The position numbers were made by a program, and so were the translations under genes. From positions 2,721 through 66,720 of the forward strand of contig NZ_KL647041.1 in NCBI RefSeq assembly GCF_000725495.1: a stretch of 64,000 bases of DNA, in the 5' to 3' direction. This DNA is from Streptomyces aureus. Lineage in GTDB: Bacteria; Actinomycetota; Actinomycetes; Streptomycetales; Streptomycetaceae. Below are positions 52,366-60,999 of the stretch, in pieces. Under the pieces are notes generated by a model. The model had not been told where the DNA came from, did no database searches, and saw only the letters and a program-made list of their open reading frames with translations. Positions within the stretch are counted from its first letter, which is position 1; every line of letters begins with the position of its first letter.

Positions 52366-53223
52366 TCAGCGCGCGTACTCCTTGGCGAGGTCCGCGATGA
52401 ACTGGCGCGACTGCTCCACGTTCAGCGCCTGGGCCCGCAGGTGCTCGTACATCACGCTGTACTTCTGGACGTCGTTCGCCTTCTCCAGGTACAGGTCGCT
52501 GGTCACGCCCTCGATGTAGACGACGCTGGAGTCGGCCGCGTCGGGGAACTCCAGGATCGCGTACTGGCCGTTGAGGCCCGGGTGCGCGCCCATGTCGAAG
52601 GGGATCACCTGCACGGTCACGTGCGGCAGCTGCGACTGCTCGACGAGGTACTCCAGCTGCTCGCGCATCAGCGCGCGGTTGCCGACGGCGCGGCGCAGGG
52701 CCGCCTCGTCCAGGACGGTCCACAGGCGCAGCGGGTTGTCGGGGGCGGAGATTCGTTCCTGCCGCTTCATCCGGACCTGCACGCGCTTGTCGATGTCGGC
52801 GGCCGCGGTCTCCGGCAGCGCCCCCGCGATCAGTGCCTCGGCGTACTGCCGGGTCTGCAGCAGCCCCGGGACGACCTGCGGGTCGTACACGCGCAGGCTC
52901 GCGGCGTCGGTCTCCAGACCGATGTAGACGCTGTACGGGATGTCGCCGAAGGAGTGCCACCAGCCCTGCTGGCGGGAGTCCTTGGCCATCTGCATCAGCG
53001 AGTCGACGATCCGGTGGTCCTCGACCTCGTAGACCCCGCACAGATCGCGGACGTCGCGCTGGCTGATACTGCGTCTGCCGTTCTCCAGGCGGCTGATCTT
53101 CGACTGGGAGACGAGCAGGCGCTCGGCGACCTCTTCGGCCGTCATGCCCTTGAGTTCGCGGAGCCGCCGAAGCTCCTGGCCCAGCCGGCGCCGCCGGACG
53201 GTGGGATTGACACTTGACGCCAC
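52366..53223 (-). CDS. XRE-family HTH regulator with DUF5753 domain
   Basis: A 285-residue protein. The Cro/CI-type helix-turn-helix spans residues about 12-65 (LGQELRRLRELKGMTAEEVAERLLVSQSKISRLENGRR), followed by DUF5753 (QVVPGLLQTRQYAEALI ... VTVQVIPFDMGAHPG). The canonical length and the GTG at 53223 behind GGAGG support this start over a longer frame. Such regulators are paired with DUF397 proteins and tune development or antibiotic production in several Streptomyces. The promoter region upstream has a distinctly AT-richer patch (53224-53345). Confidence 0.9.
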   Translation of the reverse strand: MASSVNPTVRRRRLGQELRRLRELKGMTAEEVAERLLVSQSKISRLENGRRSISQRDVRDLCGVYEVEDHRIVDSLMQMAKDSRQQGWWHSFGDIPYSVYIGLETDAASLRVYDPQVVPGLLQTRQYAEALIAGALPETAAADIDKRVQVRMKRQERISAPDNPLRLWTVLDEAALRRAVGNRALMREQLEYLVEQSQLPHVTVQVIPFDMGAHPGLNGQYAILEFPDAADSSVVYIEGVTSDLYLEKANDVQKYSVMYEHLRAQALNVEQSRQFIADLAKEYAR

Positions 53224-53460
53224 GGGACGTGCACCTCCGGCTGCGGGCCTGTACTTTGCGTATCTGCTGTTGAGCAGATTGCCACCAAGGTGCTTTCTAC
53301 CGCTGGGAAACGGCGTATATGCGCCGGGTGGGCGCAAGTTCACAGATTCCGCGTGTATAGCCGAGGGTCGGCGGGTCGGGGACCGTCGTCGCGATTCCGG
53401 CGAACTCCCCTTGATCGCATGAGGGATCGGCGTCGCGATCCGGTGGGATCCGGCCGTGTC

Positions 53461-53523
53461 CGGTCGGACGTGGACGCAGTCCGGTCGGAGGACGCCGTGT
53501 TCCGGTCGGACGCGCTCGTGTTC
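53461..53523. repeat. 21-bp tandem repeat, three units
   Basis: Three head-to-tail 21-bp units each beginning CGGTCGGA (53461, 53482, 53503), with a partial fourth at 53524. On the minus strand one frame reads heptads such as RNTASSD and RTASTSD, so a small repetitive peptide is conceivable. Confidence 0.8.
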
Positions 53524-53715
53524 CGGGCGGTCGCCACTGTGGCGCGGGCCGCCGCCCGTGCGCACGCCGGCTCCCGGGCGTGGACCTCGCCCGGATGCGG
53601 TCGCGCGGGGCGGTGGGACCGTGTCGTCGTCCGGACGTACGGTCCCGGCCACCCCGCGCGAGCCTGCGGCTCCCGAACCGGATCATGGGGACTGCGGTGC
53701 GGCGCTGGGTCTTAC

Positions 53716-53742
53716 GGCGGTGCTGGCGGTGCTGGCGGTGCT
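53716..53742. repeat. 9-bp tandem repeat (GGCGGTGCT)x3
   Basis: Three perfect units immediately downstream of the GPP34 gene. Confidence 0.85.
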
Positions 53743-53826
53743 TGGCCGTGCAGGTGCGGTGGTGCCGGTGCGGTGTGCCACGGGTGCCGGCGGCGGTGTC
53801 CGAAGCGGGCCGCCGGGGCTCGCGGC

Positions 53827-54582
53827 TCAGTGCGCCACGGCGCGCGCCATCGAACCATGGCGCGGCTGCATCGGAACGCCGCGTGCGGGCTCCGGTGCGG
53901 ACCTGACGCCGGCGGTGGCCGGACGGCCTGCCGGTGCCGGGTTGCGGCGCGGCTGTGCCGCCACACCGCTCTGAACGTCCATCACGGCGTGCGCCACGAG
54001 GCCGCCCATGGGGTCGTGCCTGATCAGGTCCCGCAGCCGGGACCGGGACGATCGTCCCTCGTTCCCCGGATACAGGTGCTTGCCGAGACCGACCGCGTGG
54101 GCCAGTGCGGCGAGCGCCGCGGTCCGCGGGTCCGGCGGTACGCCGGTGCGGATCGCGTTGTCCAGCCGGGCTCGGATCTCCCGGCTGATGTCCGTGTCCG
54201 TCGCCTGGTAGCGAGTCGTCGGAAGAACCCCGCACATCTGGCCTGCCACGGCATGGACCATGCCGCACCTCTCCAGATGCGAGAGGTAGGTCTGGCGAAG
54301 CCCCAGGCGGGGTCCGCCGATCCAGTTGACCGCGCGTACGGGTGCCCCGCGGCGGCGAAGGAGTTCCAACGCACAGTCGAGTGTCGGATCTCCGGTCGGC
54401 CGTGGCACCACCACGGCGATACGATCCCCGTCTGGGGCTATCCGTCCGGCCAGCGCCAGCTCCACTAGCTGTGCTCCGGCCAGACCGAGGTCGAGCGACT
54501 GCGGCTGCGCGGTGGTACCCGTGGCCGGGTCCAACGCCAGCAGCAGAAGCTCCTCCGGAATTGTTCTGCGGCTCTTGCCCAT
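53827..54582 (-). CDS. GPP34 (GOLPH3/VPS74-like) family protein
   Basis: A 251-residue homologue of the GPP34 domain. In eukaryotes that domain binds phosphatidylinositol-4-phosphate and retains Golgi glycosyltransferases; in actinobacteria its role is unknown. Marks are the N-terminal TIPEELLLLALDPATG, LDLGLAGAQLVELALAGRI, and the later RTAALAALAHAVGLGKHLYPG. A low-complexity Pro/Ala/Arg tail follows residue about 205. GGGGAGG with a 5-nt spacer sets the ATG at 54582. It is divergent from the carboxypeptidase gene; a link to the cell surface is plausible but not shown. Confidence 0.85.
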   Translation of the reverse strand: MGKSRRTIPEELLLLALDPATGTTAQPQSLDLGLAGAQLVELALAGRIAPDGDRIAVVVPRPTGDPTLDCALELLRRRGAPVRAVNWIGGPRLGLRQTYLSHLERCGMVHAVAGQMCGVLPTTRYQATDTDISREIRARLDNAIRTGVPPDPRTAALAALAHAVGLGKHLYPGNEGRSSRSRLRDLIRHDPMGGLVAHAVMDVQSGVAAQPRRNPAPAGRPATAGVRSAPEPARGVPMQPRHGSMARAVAH

Positions 54583-54819
54583 CCATGCCTCCCCGCGTGG
54601 ATGAATGACAGGGTGACCCCTCTCACATTGGTCTGTCGAGAGCACGTGACCGGAATATGAGGGAACCGGCAGGTATGTCGTTCTCGTCTACCGCAAGGGT
54701 CGAGCCCTCGCACAGGACACTGGTACATGGTTCGGGCAGCGGTGTCCGGGCGGCGGTTCAAGGGTTTGACGGTTCGTTTTCGGTGCGCGGAGGGCGCGCG
54801 CCGCATGGAGGAGGCATCG

Positions 54820-57642
54820 GTGGCGGGCGAGTCCCCCGACAGGTCGAAGCAGCACGAGTCGTCGGCGTCGTCGGCAGAAACGACGCCGGCGAGCCCGGCG
54901 ACGGTTCCGGGTCCGGCGCGGTCGGGCGCGCAGGCGACGGCCCAGAGCTCGGCTCCGGCCGACCCCAGGATGGCGATGGCCCGTGAGCGGGCCGCCACCG
55001 TACGGGTGGATCAGGCGACGGCGGTCTTCTCGACGAAGGCGCTGTCGGGGGAGGGCTCCCGCACGGCGGACGCCGCTCCCGCGGCCGAGCCGGAGACGGC
55101 CACGGATTCCGCCGGGAGCGACGGCGCGTCAGGGGAGAAGAACGCCGAGGGCGACACCCGGCTGCGCGCGGCGGTGGCCGCGTGGGTCGCGGGCTCGGAC
55201 GAGCCCGCCCCGGAGGACGCGTCGGACGGCGACGCCGGTGACCAGGACGGGGCCGGGACGGGCGCCGGAGCGACGGACGGGTCCGGGGACGCCGACGACG
55301 ACGCCGAGGCGTCCGAGGGTGACACGGACGGTGCGCAGGCCTCCGGCGAGGCCGAGGGCGCCGACGCCGTGACCGGGCCCGCCGACGAGCAGGACGAGCC
55401 CGCGGAGGCCGAGGCGACGGACGGCACGTCCGACGCCGATGACGCCGACGCCTCCGGCGCGACGTCCGCCACGGACGAGGCCGCCGATTCCGCCGCCGAC
55501 ATCGATATCGACGCCGACACGGACGGCGACGAGGACGCCGGGTCCGGCTCCGAGCCGAGGGCCGCGGCCGACGCGACTCCCGCCGACGACGAGCCCGAGG
55601 ACGACGAGCCCGAGGACGCGCGCGCCTCCGCCTCCGAGGACACGAGCGAGGACGCGAGCGGCCCCGAAGCCGAGGCCCGGCACGAGGACGAGCCCCAGGA
55701 CGCCCCCCAGGACCGCTCCGACGCAGCCGGGGACTCCTCCGACGAGCCCGTGGACGCTCCGGCGGACGCGGTCCCGGACAAGGTCTCCGACGAGCCCTCC
55801 GGCGCGAAGCCCGACTTCACCGACACCGACTCCGACGAGGACTCCGCCCCCGAGCCCCGCGTCGACCAGCCCACCGCCGTCTTCAAGACCCAGCGCCGCC
55901 CCGCCGTCGACCAGCCCACCACCATGCTCAAGCTGGGCGGCGCGACCCGGAGGCCGGCCGACGAGACGTCGGACGAGAAGCCCGGCGACAAGCCCGCCGG
56001 CACCTCGTCGGAGCGGACCGGCGACAAGCCCGCCTCCTCCGGCGTGCGCACCAGCAAGTTCGTCCCGCTCAACCGGCTCGACGACTTCGCCCCGGCGCGC
56101 CCGAAGCCCGAGTCCGCCGCCGAGCCGGAGACCGCCGAGCCGGAGACCGCGAAGCCGGAGCCCGCCAAGGCCCGGCCCGCGAGGCCGGAGCCCGCCAAGG
56201 CGGCGAGCCCCGCCGCGCCGGCCCCCGCCGCGAAGCCCGCGCGCACCGCGCCGCCCGCCCCCAAGCCGGTCGACAGACCCGCCACGGCCACGGCCACCAC
56301 GGCCATCCCGCAGGTGGGCCCCGAGCGCACCACCCAGCTCCCGCTTCCTCCGAAGCCCCCGCTGGACCTGCTCGCCGAGCTGACGAACACTCCGCCGCCG
56401 CCGCAGACCCCGGTCCGCACCCTCGTGCGGCGCGTCAAGATCTGGACGCCGCTGGTCCTGCTGCTCGTGGTGATCTTTGCAGTCGCGCAGGCATTCCGTC
56501 CGCTGCCGGCCCCGTCGCTCGTGCTCAGCGCCGACAGCACGTACACCTTCGGCGGCGGCACGCTCGACCTGCCCTGGCCCGGTCAGGGCCAGTCCGCGAT
56601 CGAGGTGGACGGCGTGGGCAGCCTGGGGACCGACGGCAAGCAGACCCCCGCCCCCACGGCGAGCGTCGCCAAGATCATGACGGCGTACGTGATCCTTCAG
56701 GAGCACCCGCTGAAGGGGAACGAGGACGGCGAGAAGATCACCGTCGACCAGCAGGCCGAGGACGAGTCGAAGCTGCCGGACGAGTCGACGGCGCGGATGA
56801 CGAAGGGCCAGCAGTTCACCGAGCGTCAGATGCTCCAGATGCTGATGATCCCCTCGGGCAACAACGTGGCGCGGCTGCTGAGCCGCTGGGACTCCGACGC
56901 CAAGAGCTTCGTCGCCAAGATGAACGCCGCGGCCAAGGACCTCGGCATGACGAACACGACGTACACGGACCCGAGCGGTCTGCAGAAGACGACGGTCAGC
57001 ACGGCCACGGACCAGATCAAGCTGGCCAAGAAGGTCATGAAGAACGACGTCTTCCGCAGCATCGTCGGGATGGCCAAGGCGGACATCCCGGGGCTGCCCG
57101 GCACGATCTACAACAACAACGACCTGCTGGTGAAGCAGGTCGGCGTGATCGGTCTGAAGACCGGTTCGTCGACGCCCGCCGGCGGCAACCTGGTGTGGGC
57201 CGCGACCAAGGTCGTGGACGGCAAGACGCAGACGATCTACGGCGCGGTGATGAACCAGAACGCCGGCACCGGCAAGCTCTGGGACAGCCTCCAGCTGGCG
57301 ATCACGAACAGCCAGAAGCTGATCGACAAGGTCCAGCAGGGCCTGGTCACCGCCACGGTGGTGAAGAAGGGCCAGGTCGTCGGGTACGTGGACGACCAGC
57401 TCGGCGGCCGGACCCCGGTCGTCGCCACGAAGAACATGACCGCGATCGGCTGGCCCGGTCTGAAGACCCGGCTGAGCATGGCCGAGGGCACGTCGGCCGT
57501 CCCGCACACCGGCAAGGCGGGCACGGTCGTCGGCGAGCTGAGGGTCGGCGACGGCTCCAGCGACGCCGTACGCATCCCGGTCGCGCTGAAGTCGGACCTC
57601 GCCGAGCCCGGCTTCGGCGCGAAGCTGACCCGCGTCGGCTGA
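54820..57642 (+). CDS. D-alanyl-D-alanine carboxypeptidase with long acidic N-terminal domain
   Basis: A 940-residue peptidase S11 (DacA-like) enzyme that trims the terminal D-Ala of peptidoglycan pentapeptides. The catalytic domain has SVAK (Ser615/Lys618), SGN (679-681) and KTG (780-782), all intact. A single transmembrane helix at about 541-562 puts it outside the membrane. The first about 540 residues, predicted cytoplasmic, are Asp/Glu/Ala/Ser-rich and disordered, later Pro/Lys-rich. They include three copies of a VDQ(A/P)T motif near residues 62, 348 and 363. The GTG at 54820 follows GGAGGAGG with a 5-nt spacer; upstream ATG codons lack one. An S. coelicolor homologue is known in the same neighbourhood. 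Confidence 0.92.
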   Translation: MAGESPDRSKQHESSASSAETTPASPATVPGPARSGAQATAQSSAPADPRMAMARERAATVRVDQATAVFSTKALSGEGSRTADAAPAAEPETATDSAGSDGASGEKNAEGDTRLRAAVAAWVAGSDEPAPEDASDGDAGDQDGAGTGAGATDGSGDADDDAEASEGDTDGAQASGEAEGADAVTGPADEQDEPAEAEATDGTSDADDADASGATSATDEAADSAADIDIDADTDGDEDAGSGSEPRAAADATPADDEPEDDEPEDARASASEDTSEDASGPEAEARHEDEPQDAPQDRSDAAGDSSDEPVDAPADAVPDKVSDEPSGAKPDFTDTDSDEDSAPEPRVDQPTAVFKTQRRPAVDQPTTMLKLGGATRRPADETSDEKPGDKPAGTSSERTGDKPASSGVRTSKFVPLNRLDDFAPARPKPESAAEPETAEPETAKPEPAKARPARPEPAKAASPAAPAPAAKPARTAPPAPKPVDRPATATATTAIPQVGPERTTQLPLPPKPPLDLLAELTNTPPPPQTPVRTLVRRVKIWTPLVLLLVVIFAVAQAFRPLPAPSLVLSADSTYTFGGGTLDLPWPGQGQSAIEVDGVGSLGTDGKQTPAPTASVAKIMTAYVILQEHPLKGNEDGEKITVDQQAEDESKLPDESTARMTKGQQFTERQMLQMLMIPSGNNVARLLSRWDSDAKSFVAKMNAAAKDLGMTNTTYTDPSGLQKTTVSTATDQIKLAKKVMKNDVFRSIVGMAKADIPGLPGTIYNNNDLLVKQVGVIGLKTGSSTPAGGNLVWAATKVVDGKTQTIYGAVMNQNAGTGKLWDSLQLAITNSQKLIDKVQQGLVTATVVKKGQVVGYVDDQLGGRTPVVATKNMTAIGWPGLKTRLSMAEGTSAVPHTGKAGTVVGELRVGDGSSDAVRIPVALKSDLAEPGFGAKLTRVG

Positions 57643-57717
57643 GCCGACGCGGACACCGGTGACGTACCCGCGTACGCGCCGGTGACGTACGACGGGGAGC
57701 GGCACACGCACCGCGCT

Positions 57718-57754
57718 CCGCCGGACGGCGCCCCGCTCGGGGCCCTTCCGGCGG
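57718..57754 (+). terminator. terminator after the carboxypeptidase gene
   Basis: CCGCCGGA (57718-57725)/TCCGGCGG (57747-57754) with a second GC-rich hairpin inside the loop. Confidence 0.65.
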
Positions 57755-57845
57755 GGCGCGTGCTAGCGTCGCGCTCATCGGGGCTGCTCGCGAGCCGCGG
57801 GTCCCGGCCCAGAACGGACCCACGGGACACGGGGAGAACCTTGCA

Positions 57846-59735
57846 GTGGCGACAGCGGAGCCGACACGAGCCGACGACGCCGAAGCGGGCCAGGGAACGG
57901 GCCCGCGAATACCGCTGAGCACAGGCATCCGCGAGGCGGTCCGCGAACCGGCCGGGGACCTCGAGCCGGGCGGCGACGCCCCCGGGGAGCCCGGCGGGAC
58001 CGGGTTGGCCGCGCGCACCGCGGACCTGGTCCGTGACCTCTACCGGCGGTATCCCGCGCTCCTGTTCACGGCCTTCGCCGGCGTCCTCCACATCGTGTGG
58101 TTCTTCACGTTCGCGAACAGTGGGGGCGACCTGGCGGCGCAGGACGCCTGGGCGGAGTTCGTCGGCCGGCACCCGGACTCGGCGTACAACCTCGCCTGGT
58201 ACGGCGGCATGCATCCGGTCTCCTACAGCGTGGTCTCGCCGTATCTCATGTCGGTCCTCGGCGTCCGGACGACGATGATGATCGCCGGGACCATCTCGGC
58301 CGGGCTGCTGACGATGATCCTCGTCCGCAGCCGGGCCGTGCGGAACCCGGTCGCCACCTCGCTCGCCGGCGTCTTCGCGCTGCTGTGCAACGCCATCTCG
58401 GGCCGGGTGACCTACGGGCTCGGCACCGCGTTCGCGCTCGGCGCGGTCGCCGTCGTCTTCTGCTGGCCGCACCGCTGGCGCTACAAGCGCTGGGCGAAGG
58501 CCCTGTGCGCGGCGCCGCTCGCCGCGCTCGCGACCGCCGCCTCACCGGTGGCCGGACTGTTCGTGGGCCTGCTGGCCGTGGCCCTGTTCCTCCAGAAGCG
58601 CCGACCCGGCGCCTACGCGCTGGGCATCGCCCCGACCGTCGTGGTCGGGCTCTCGGCCCTGCTGTTCCCCTTCTCCGGCACCCAGCCGATGACGTTCTTC
58701 TCGGTCATCCTGCCGTTCGCCTCCGCCGCCTCGGTCTACTACCTGGTGCCCAAGGAGTGGACGACGGTACGGATCACCGCCGCGGTGTACGGCCTCTCGG
58801 TGGTCCTCGTCTGGCTGATCAGCTCCCAGATCGGTTCGAACATCACCCGTCTGGCGATGCTGTTCGCGGGCGTCGCGCTGGTCGCCGCCCTGCCGTTCGC
58901 CGAGCCGAAGTCGCGCAAGTGGTACGGCATCGTCCTCTCCTTCGCCGTGTTCACCGGATGGATCGGCGTCAAGACGGGCGACGACATCCTGCACACGACC
59001 CCGGAGGCGTCCTGGGCGCGCGAGCTGGCCCCGCTCGTCCACCAGCTCCAGCTCGCGGACGCCGAGAAGGGCCGCGTCGAGGTGGTCCCGGCCCGCTCGC
59101 ACCGCGAGGCCTCCGCCCTCGCCCCGTACGTGAACCTGGCCCGCGGCTGGAACCGCCAGGCCGACATGAAGCGCAACCCGCTCTTCTACGACGACACGCT
59201 CAACTCCGCGAACTACCACGAGTGGCTCCAGCGCTGGGCCATCCACTACGTGGTGCTGCCCAAGGGCGAACCGGACGGCGACGGCGGCCAGCGCGAGCGC
59301 CAGCTCGTCCAGCGGGGCATGCCCTATCTCCGGCAGATCTGGGGCGACGCCAACTGGCAGCTGTTCACCGTCACCGACCCGACCCCGCTCGCCGAGCCGC
59401 ACGCCGTCGTCGACCTGGCCGACCAGGGCGAGATGACCATCGAGGTGAAGGAGGCGGGCCGCATCCTCATCCGCATCCCGTACTCGCCCTGGCTGAGCAT
59501 CGTCGACCAGGACGGCAAGAGCCTGAAGGCACCCGAGGAGACGAAGGCCTCGAAGCGCCGCACGGACGGCGGCCCGAAGACGTACGCCAACGTCAACGGC
59601 TGTCTGATGCCGACGGACGAGACCCCGGCGGGCGACATCTGGACGGAGCTGCTCGCGCCGAAGCCGGGCACCTACCGCCTCGCGGCGCCCTACCAGCTCC
59701 CCCGGGGCACCCCCTGCCCGGAGGAACTGCGCTGA
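57846..59735 (+). CDS. polytopic membrane protein, possible GT-C-like glycosyltransferase
   Basis: A 629-residue protein. After a hydrophilic Gly/Pro/Ala N-terminus (about 1-70) come eleven or so hydrophobic helices (about 72-375, beginning LLFTAFAGVLHIVWFFTFAN), then an extracytoplasmic soluble domain (about 385-629). The early loop DAWAEFVGRHPDSAYNLAWYGGMHPVSYS resembles the first periplasmic loop of GT-C enzymes. Databases often call homologues MFS or hypothetical. The GTG start follows GGGGAG. It lies 203 bp after the carboxypeptidase, same strand, behind a terminator. Possibly a cell-envelope glycosyltransferase; low certainty on function. Confidence 0.75.
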   Translation: MATAEPTRADDAEAGQGTGPRIPLSTGIREAVREPAGDLEPGGDAPGEPGGTGLAARTADLVRDLYRRYPALLFTAFAGVLHIVWFFTFANSGGDLAAQDAWAEFVGRHPDSAYNLAWYGGMHPVSYSVVSPYLMSVLGVRTTMMIAGTISAGLLTMILVRSRAVRNPVATSLAGVFALLCNAISGRVTYGLGTAFALGAVAVVFCWPHRWRYKRWAKALCAAPLAALATAASPVAGLFVGLLAVALFLQKRRPGAYALGIAPTVVVGLSALLFPFSGTQPMTFFSVILPFASAASVYYLVPKEWTTVRITAAVYGLSVVLVWLISSQIGSNITRLAMLFAGVALVAALPFAEPKSRKWYGIVLSFAVFTGWIGVKTGDDILHTTPEASWARELAPLVHQLQLADAEKGRVEVVPARSHREASALAPYVNLARGWNRQADMKRNPLFYDDTLNSANYHEWLQRWAIHYVVLPKGEPDGDGGQRERQLVQRGMPYLRQIWGDANWQLFTVTDPTPLAEPHAVVDLADQGEMTIEVKEAGRILIRIPYSPWLSIVDQDGKSLKAPEETKASKRRTDGGPKTYANVNGCLMPTDETPAGDIWTELLAPKPGTYRLAAPYQLPRGTPCPEELR

Positions 59736-59778
59736 CCCCCGGGCTCCGCGGGACCTGCCCGTCCCGTCCCGTGGGGCC

Positions 59779-60714
59779 CTAGTACCGCTCGAAGGGCGTG
59801 CAGTACGGCAGGCCCGCGTCCTCCGGCAGACCGTCGCGGAAGAAGCGCACGAGCAGGTCGCAGAAGTCCTGGGGGCGCTGGAGATGGGCCAGGTGACCGC
59901 ACTCCGCGATCGTCGTGAAGCGCGCGCCCGGCAGGTCCGCCGCCACCGAGCGGACCATGTCGGGCGTGGTGAGGGTGTCGTGCTCGCCGGTGAACACCAG
60001 GTACGGGACGGCGGGGACGGCCGCCCGCCGGTACCACTCGTGGGCCAGCAGCCGCCGGTTCCGCTCGACGGTCACGGCGACCTCGCGCGGGCCCTGCGCG
60101 GCGAACTGCCGGTACATCAGCCGGGTCAGCGCGGCGTGCTTGCGTACGGTGCGGTCGCCGGGCGGCGGCACGAAGCAGCGGACGAACTCCTCCGCGGTCT
60201 CCTCGACGCGCCCCTCCTCCAGCAGCCGGACCCAGCCCACCAGCGCCTCGGCGAACCAGCGCGGGATGTGGTCCGACATCCCCTGCACGGCGATCCGGCG
60301 CAGCAGGTGCGGATATCGCTGGGCGAGCCGGAGGCCGACCGCCGCGCCGTAGCAGCCCGCGTACAGGTTGACCGGGCCGAGCCCGAGTTCGCGCAGCATG
60401 TGGCCCGCGGACTCCGCCAGGAAGTCGATCCCGTGCTCGACGGGCAGGAAGTCGGCGTCCCCGAACCCGGGCAGGTCCACGGTGACGACGGTCCCGAGCT
60501 CCCCGAGCCACCGCTCGTGCCGTGTCCACGAGTGGCGCGTCTGGTCGGACCCGCCGAGCACGAGCAGCGGCTCGGTGACGGGGACGCCGTGCGTGGCGAT
60601 CCGCGCGGTGTACGCGTAGCCCTGCCACACGAGCCGGTGTTCCGCCACTTCCGTGGGCGCCCCGCCTCCCGGCACCGCGACGGGAACAGGGACCGAGGAA
60701 GCGACAGAAGGCAC
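59779..60714 (-). CDS. alpha/beta-hydrolase fold protein with Cys nucleophile
   Basis: A 311-residue alpha/beta hydrolase. The nucleophile elbow reads AGCYGA with Cys121 where Ser is usual (G-x-S-x-G). The acid (TGEHD near 245) and His (ECGHLAHL near 275) are in place, giving a Cys-Asp-His triad. Cys nucleophiles occur in dienelactone hydrolases and polyhydroxyalkanoate synthases, so the substrate may be a lactone or thioester. The oxyanion strand LLVLGGSDQTRHSW is present. The GTG at 60714 follows GGGAG with a 6-nt spacer. It is monocistronic and convergent with the membrane protein gene. Confidence 0.85.
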   Translation of the reverse strand: MPSVASSVPVPVAVPGGGAPTEVAEHRLVWQGYAYTARIATHGVPVTEPLLVLGGSDQTRHSWTRHERWLGELGTVVTVDLPGFGDADFLPVEHGIDFLAESAGHMLRELGLGPVNLYAGCYGAAVGLRLAQRYPHLLRRIAVQGMSDHIPRWFAEALVGWVRLLEEGRVEETAEEFVRCFVPPPGDRTVRKHAALTRLMYRQFAAQGPREVAVTVERNRRLLAHEWYRRAAVPAVPYLVFTGEHDTLTTPDMVRSVAADLPGARFTTIAECGHLAHLQRPQDFCDLLVRFFRDGLPEDAGLPYCTPFERY

Positions 60715-60999
60715 AGCTGACTCCCGGGAGGGGACGAGACACCGAAACTCCCCACTCGTACACGGCTCCCGGGTGTGCCGGCCGCAATGTCACACGAAGG
60801 TGGGCGGTGCAGCCCCGGGGCTGACCGCGGCGCACCACGGCGCACCACGGCGCGACCCGGAGGGACCCGGAGGCGGGCTCGCCTCACGTCATGCGCCCCG
60901 CCTCGCAGGCCCCGCCCCGCGCGCCTCACCTCATGTGCATCGCCCGAGGCGCCTCACTTCAGGCACCTCACTTCACGCACCCCGCCCCACGGGCCCCGC

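Larger units (their letters stand above)
53224..53826. other. repeat-containing gap between GPP34 and XRE genes
   Basis: 603 bp without a supported gene. The left 120 bp are AT-richer and should hold the XRE promoter. The middle carries a 21-bp tandem repeat (53461-53523) and three GGCGGTGCT units (53716-53742). Frames on both strands stay open through the repeats but resemble no protein family. Confidence 0.5.

Noticed and set aside
53340..53537. 65-codon minus-strand ORF over the 21-bp repeats
   Set aside because: Pattern follows the repeat, lacks a ribosome-binding site and a homologous domain; listed as a repeat only.
53461..53742. Tandem repeats considered as a CRISPR array
   Set aside because: Units are contiguous without unique spacers, and no cas genes are present.
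55129..57711. Minus-strand frame of 860 codons opposite the carboxypeptidase
   Set aside because: Shadow frame; the plus strand carries SVAK, SGN and KTG motifs.
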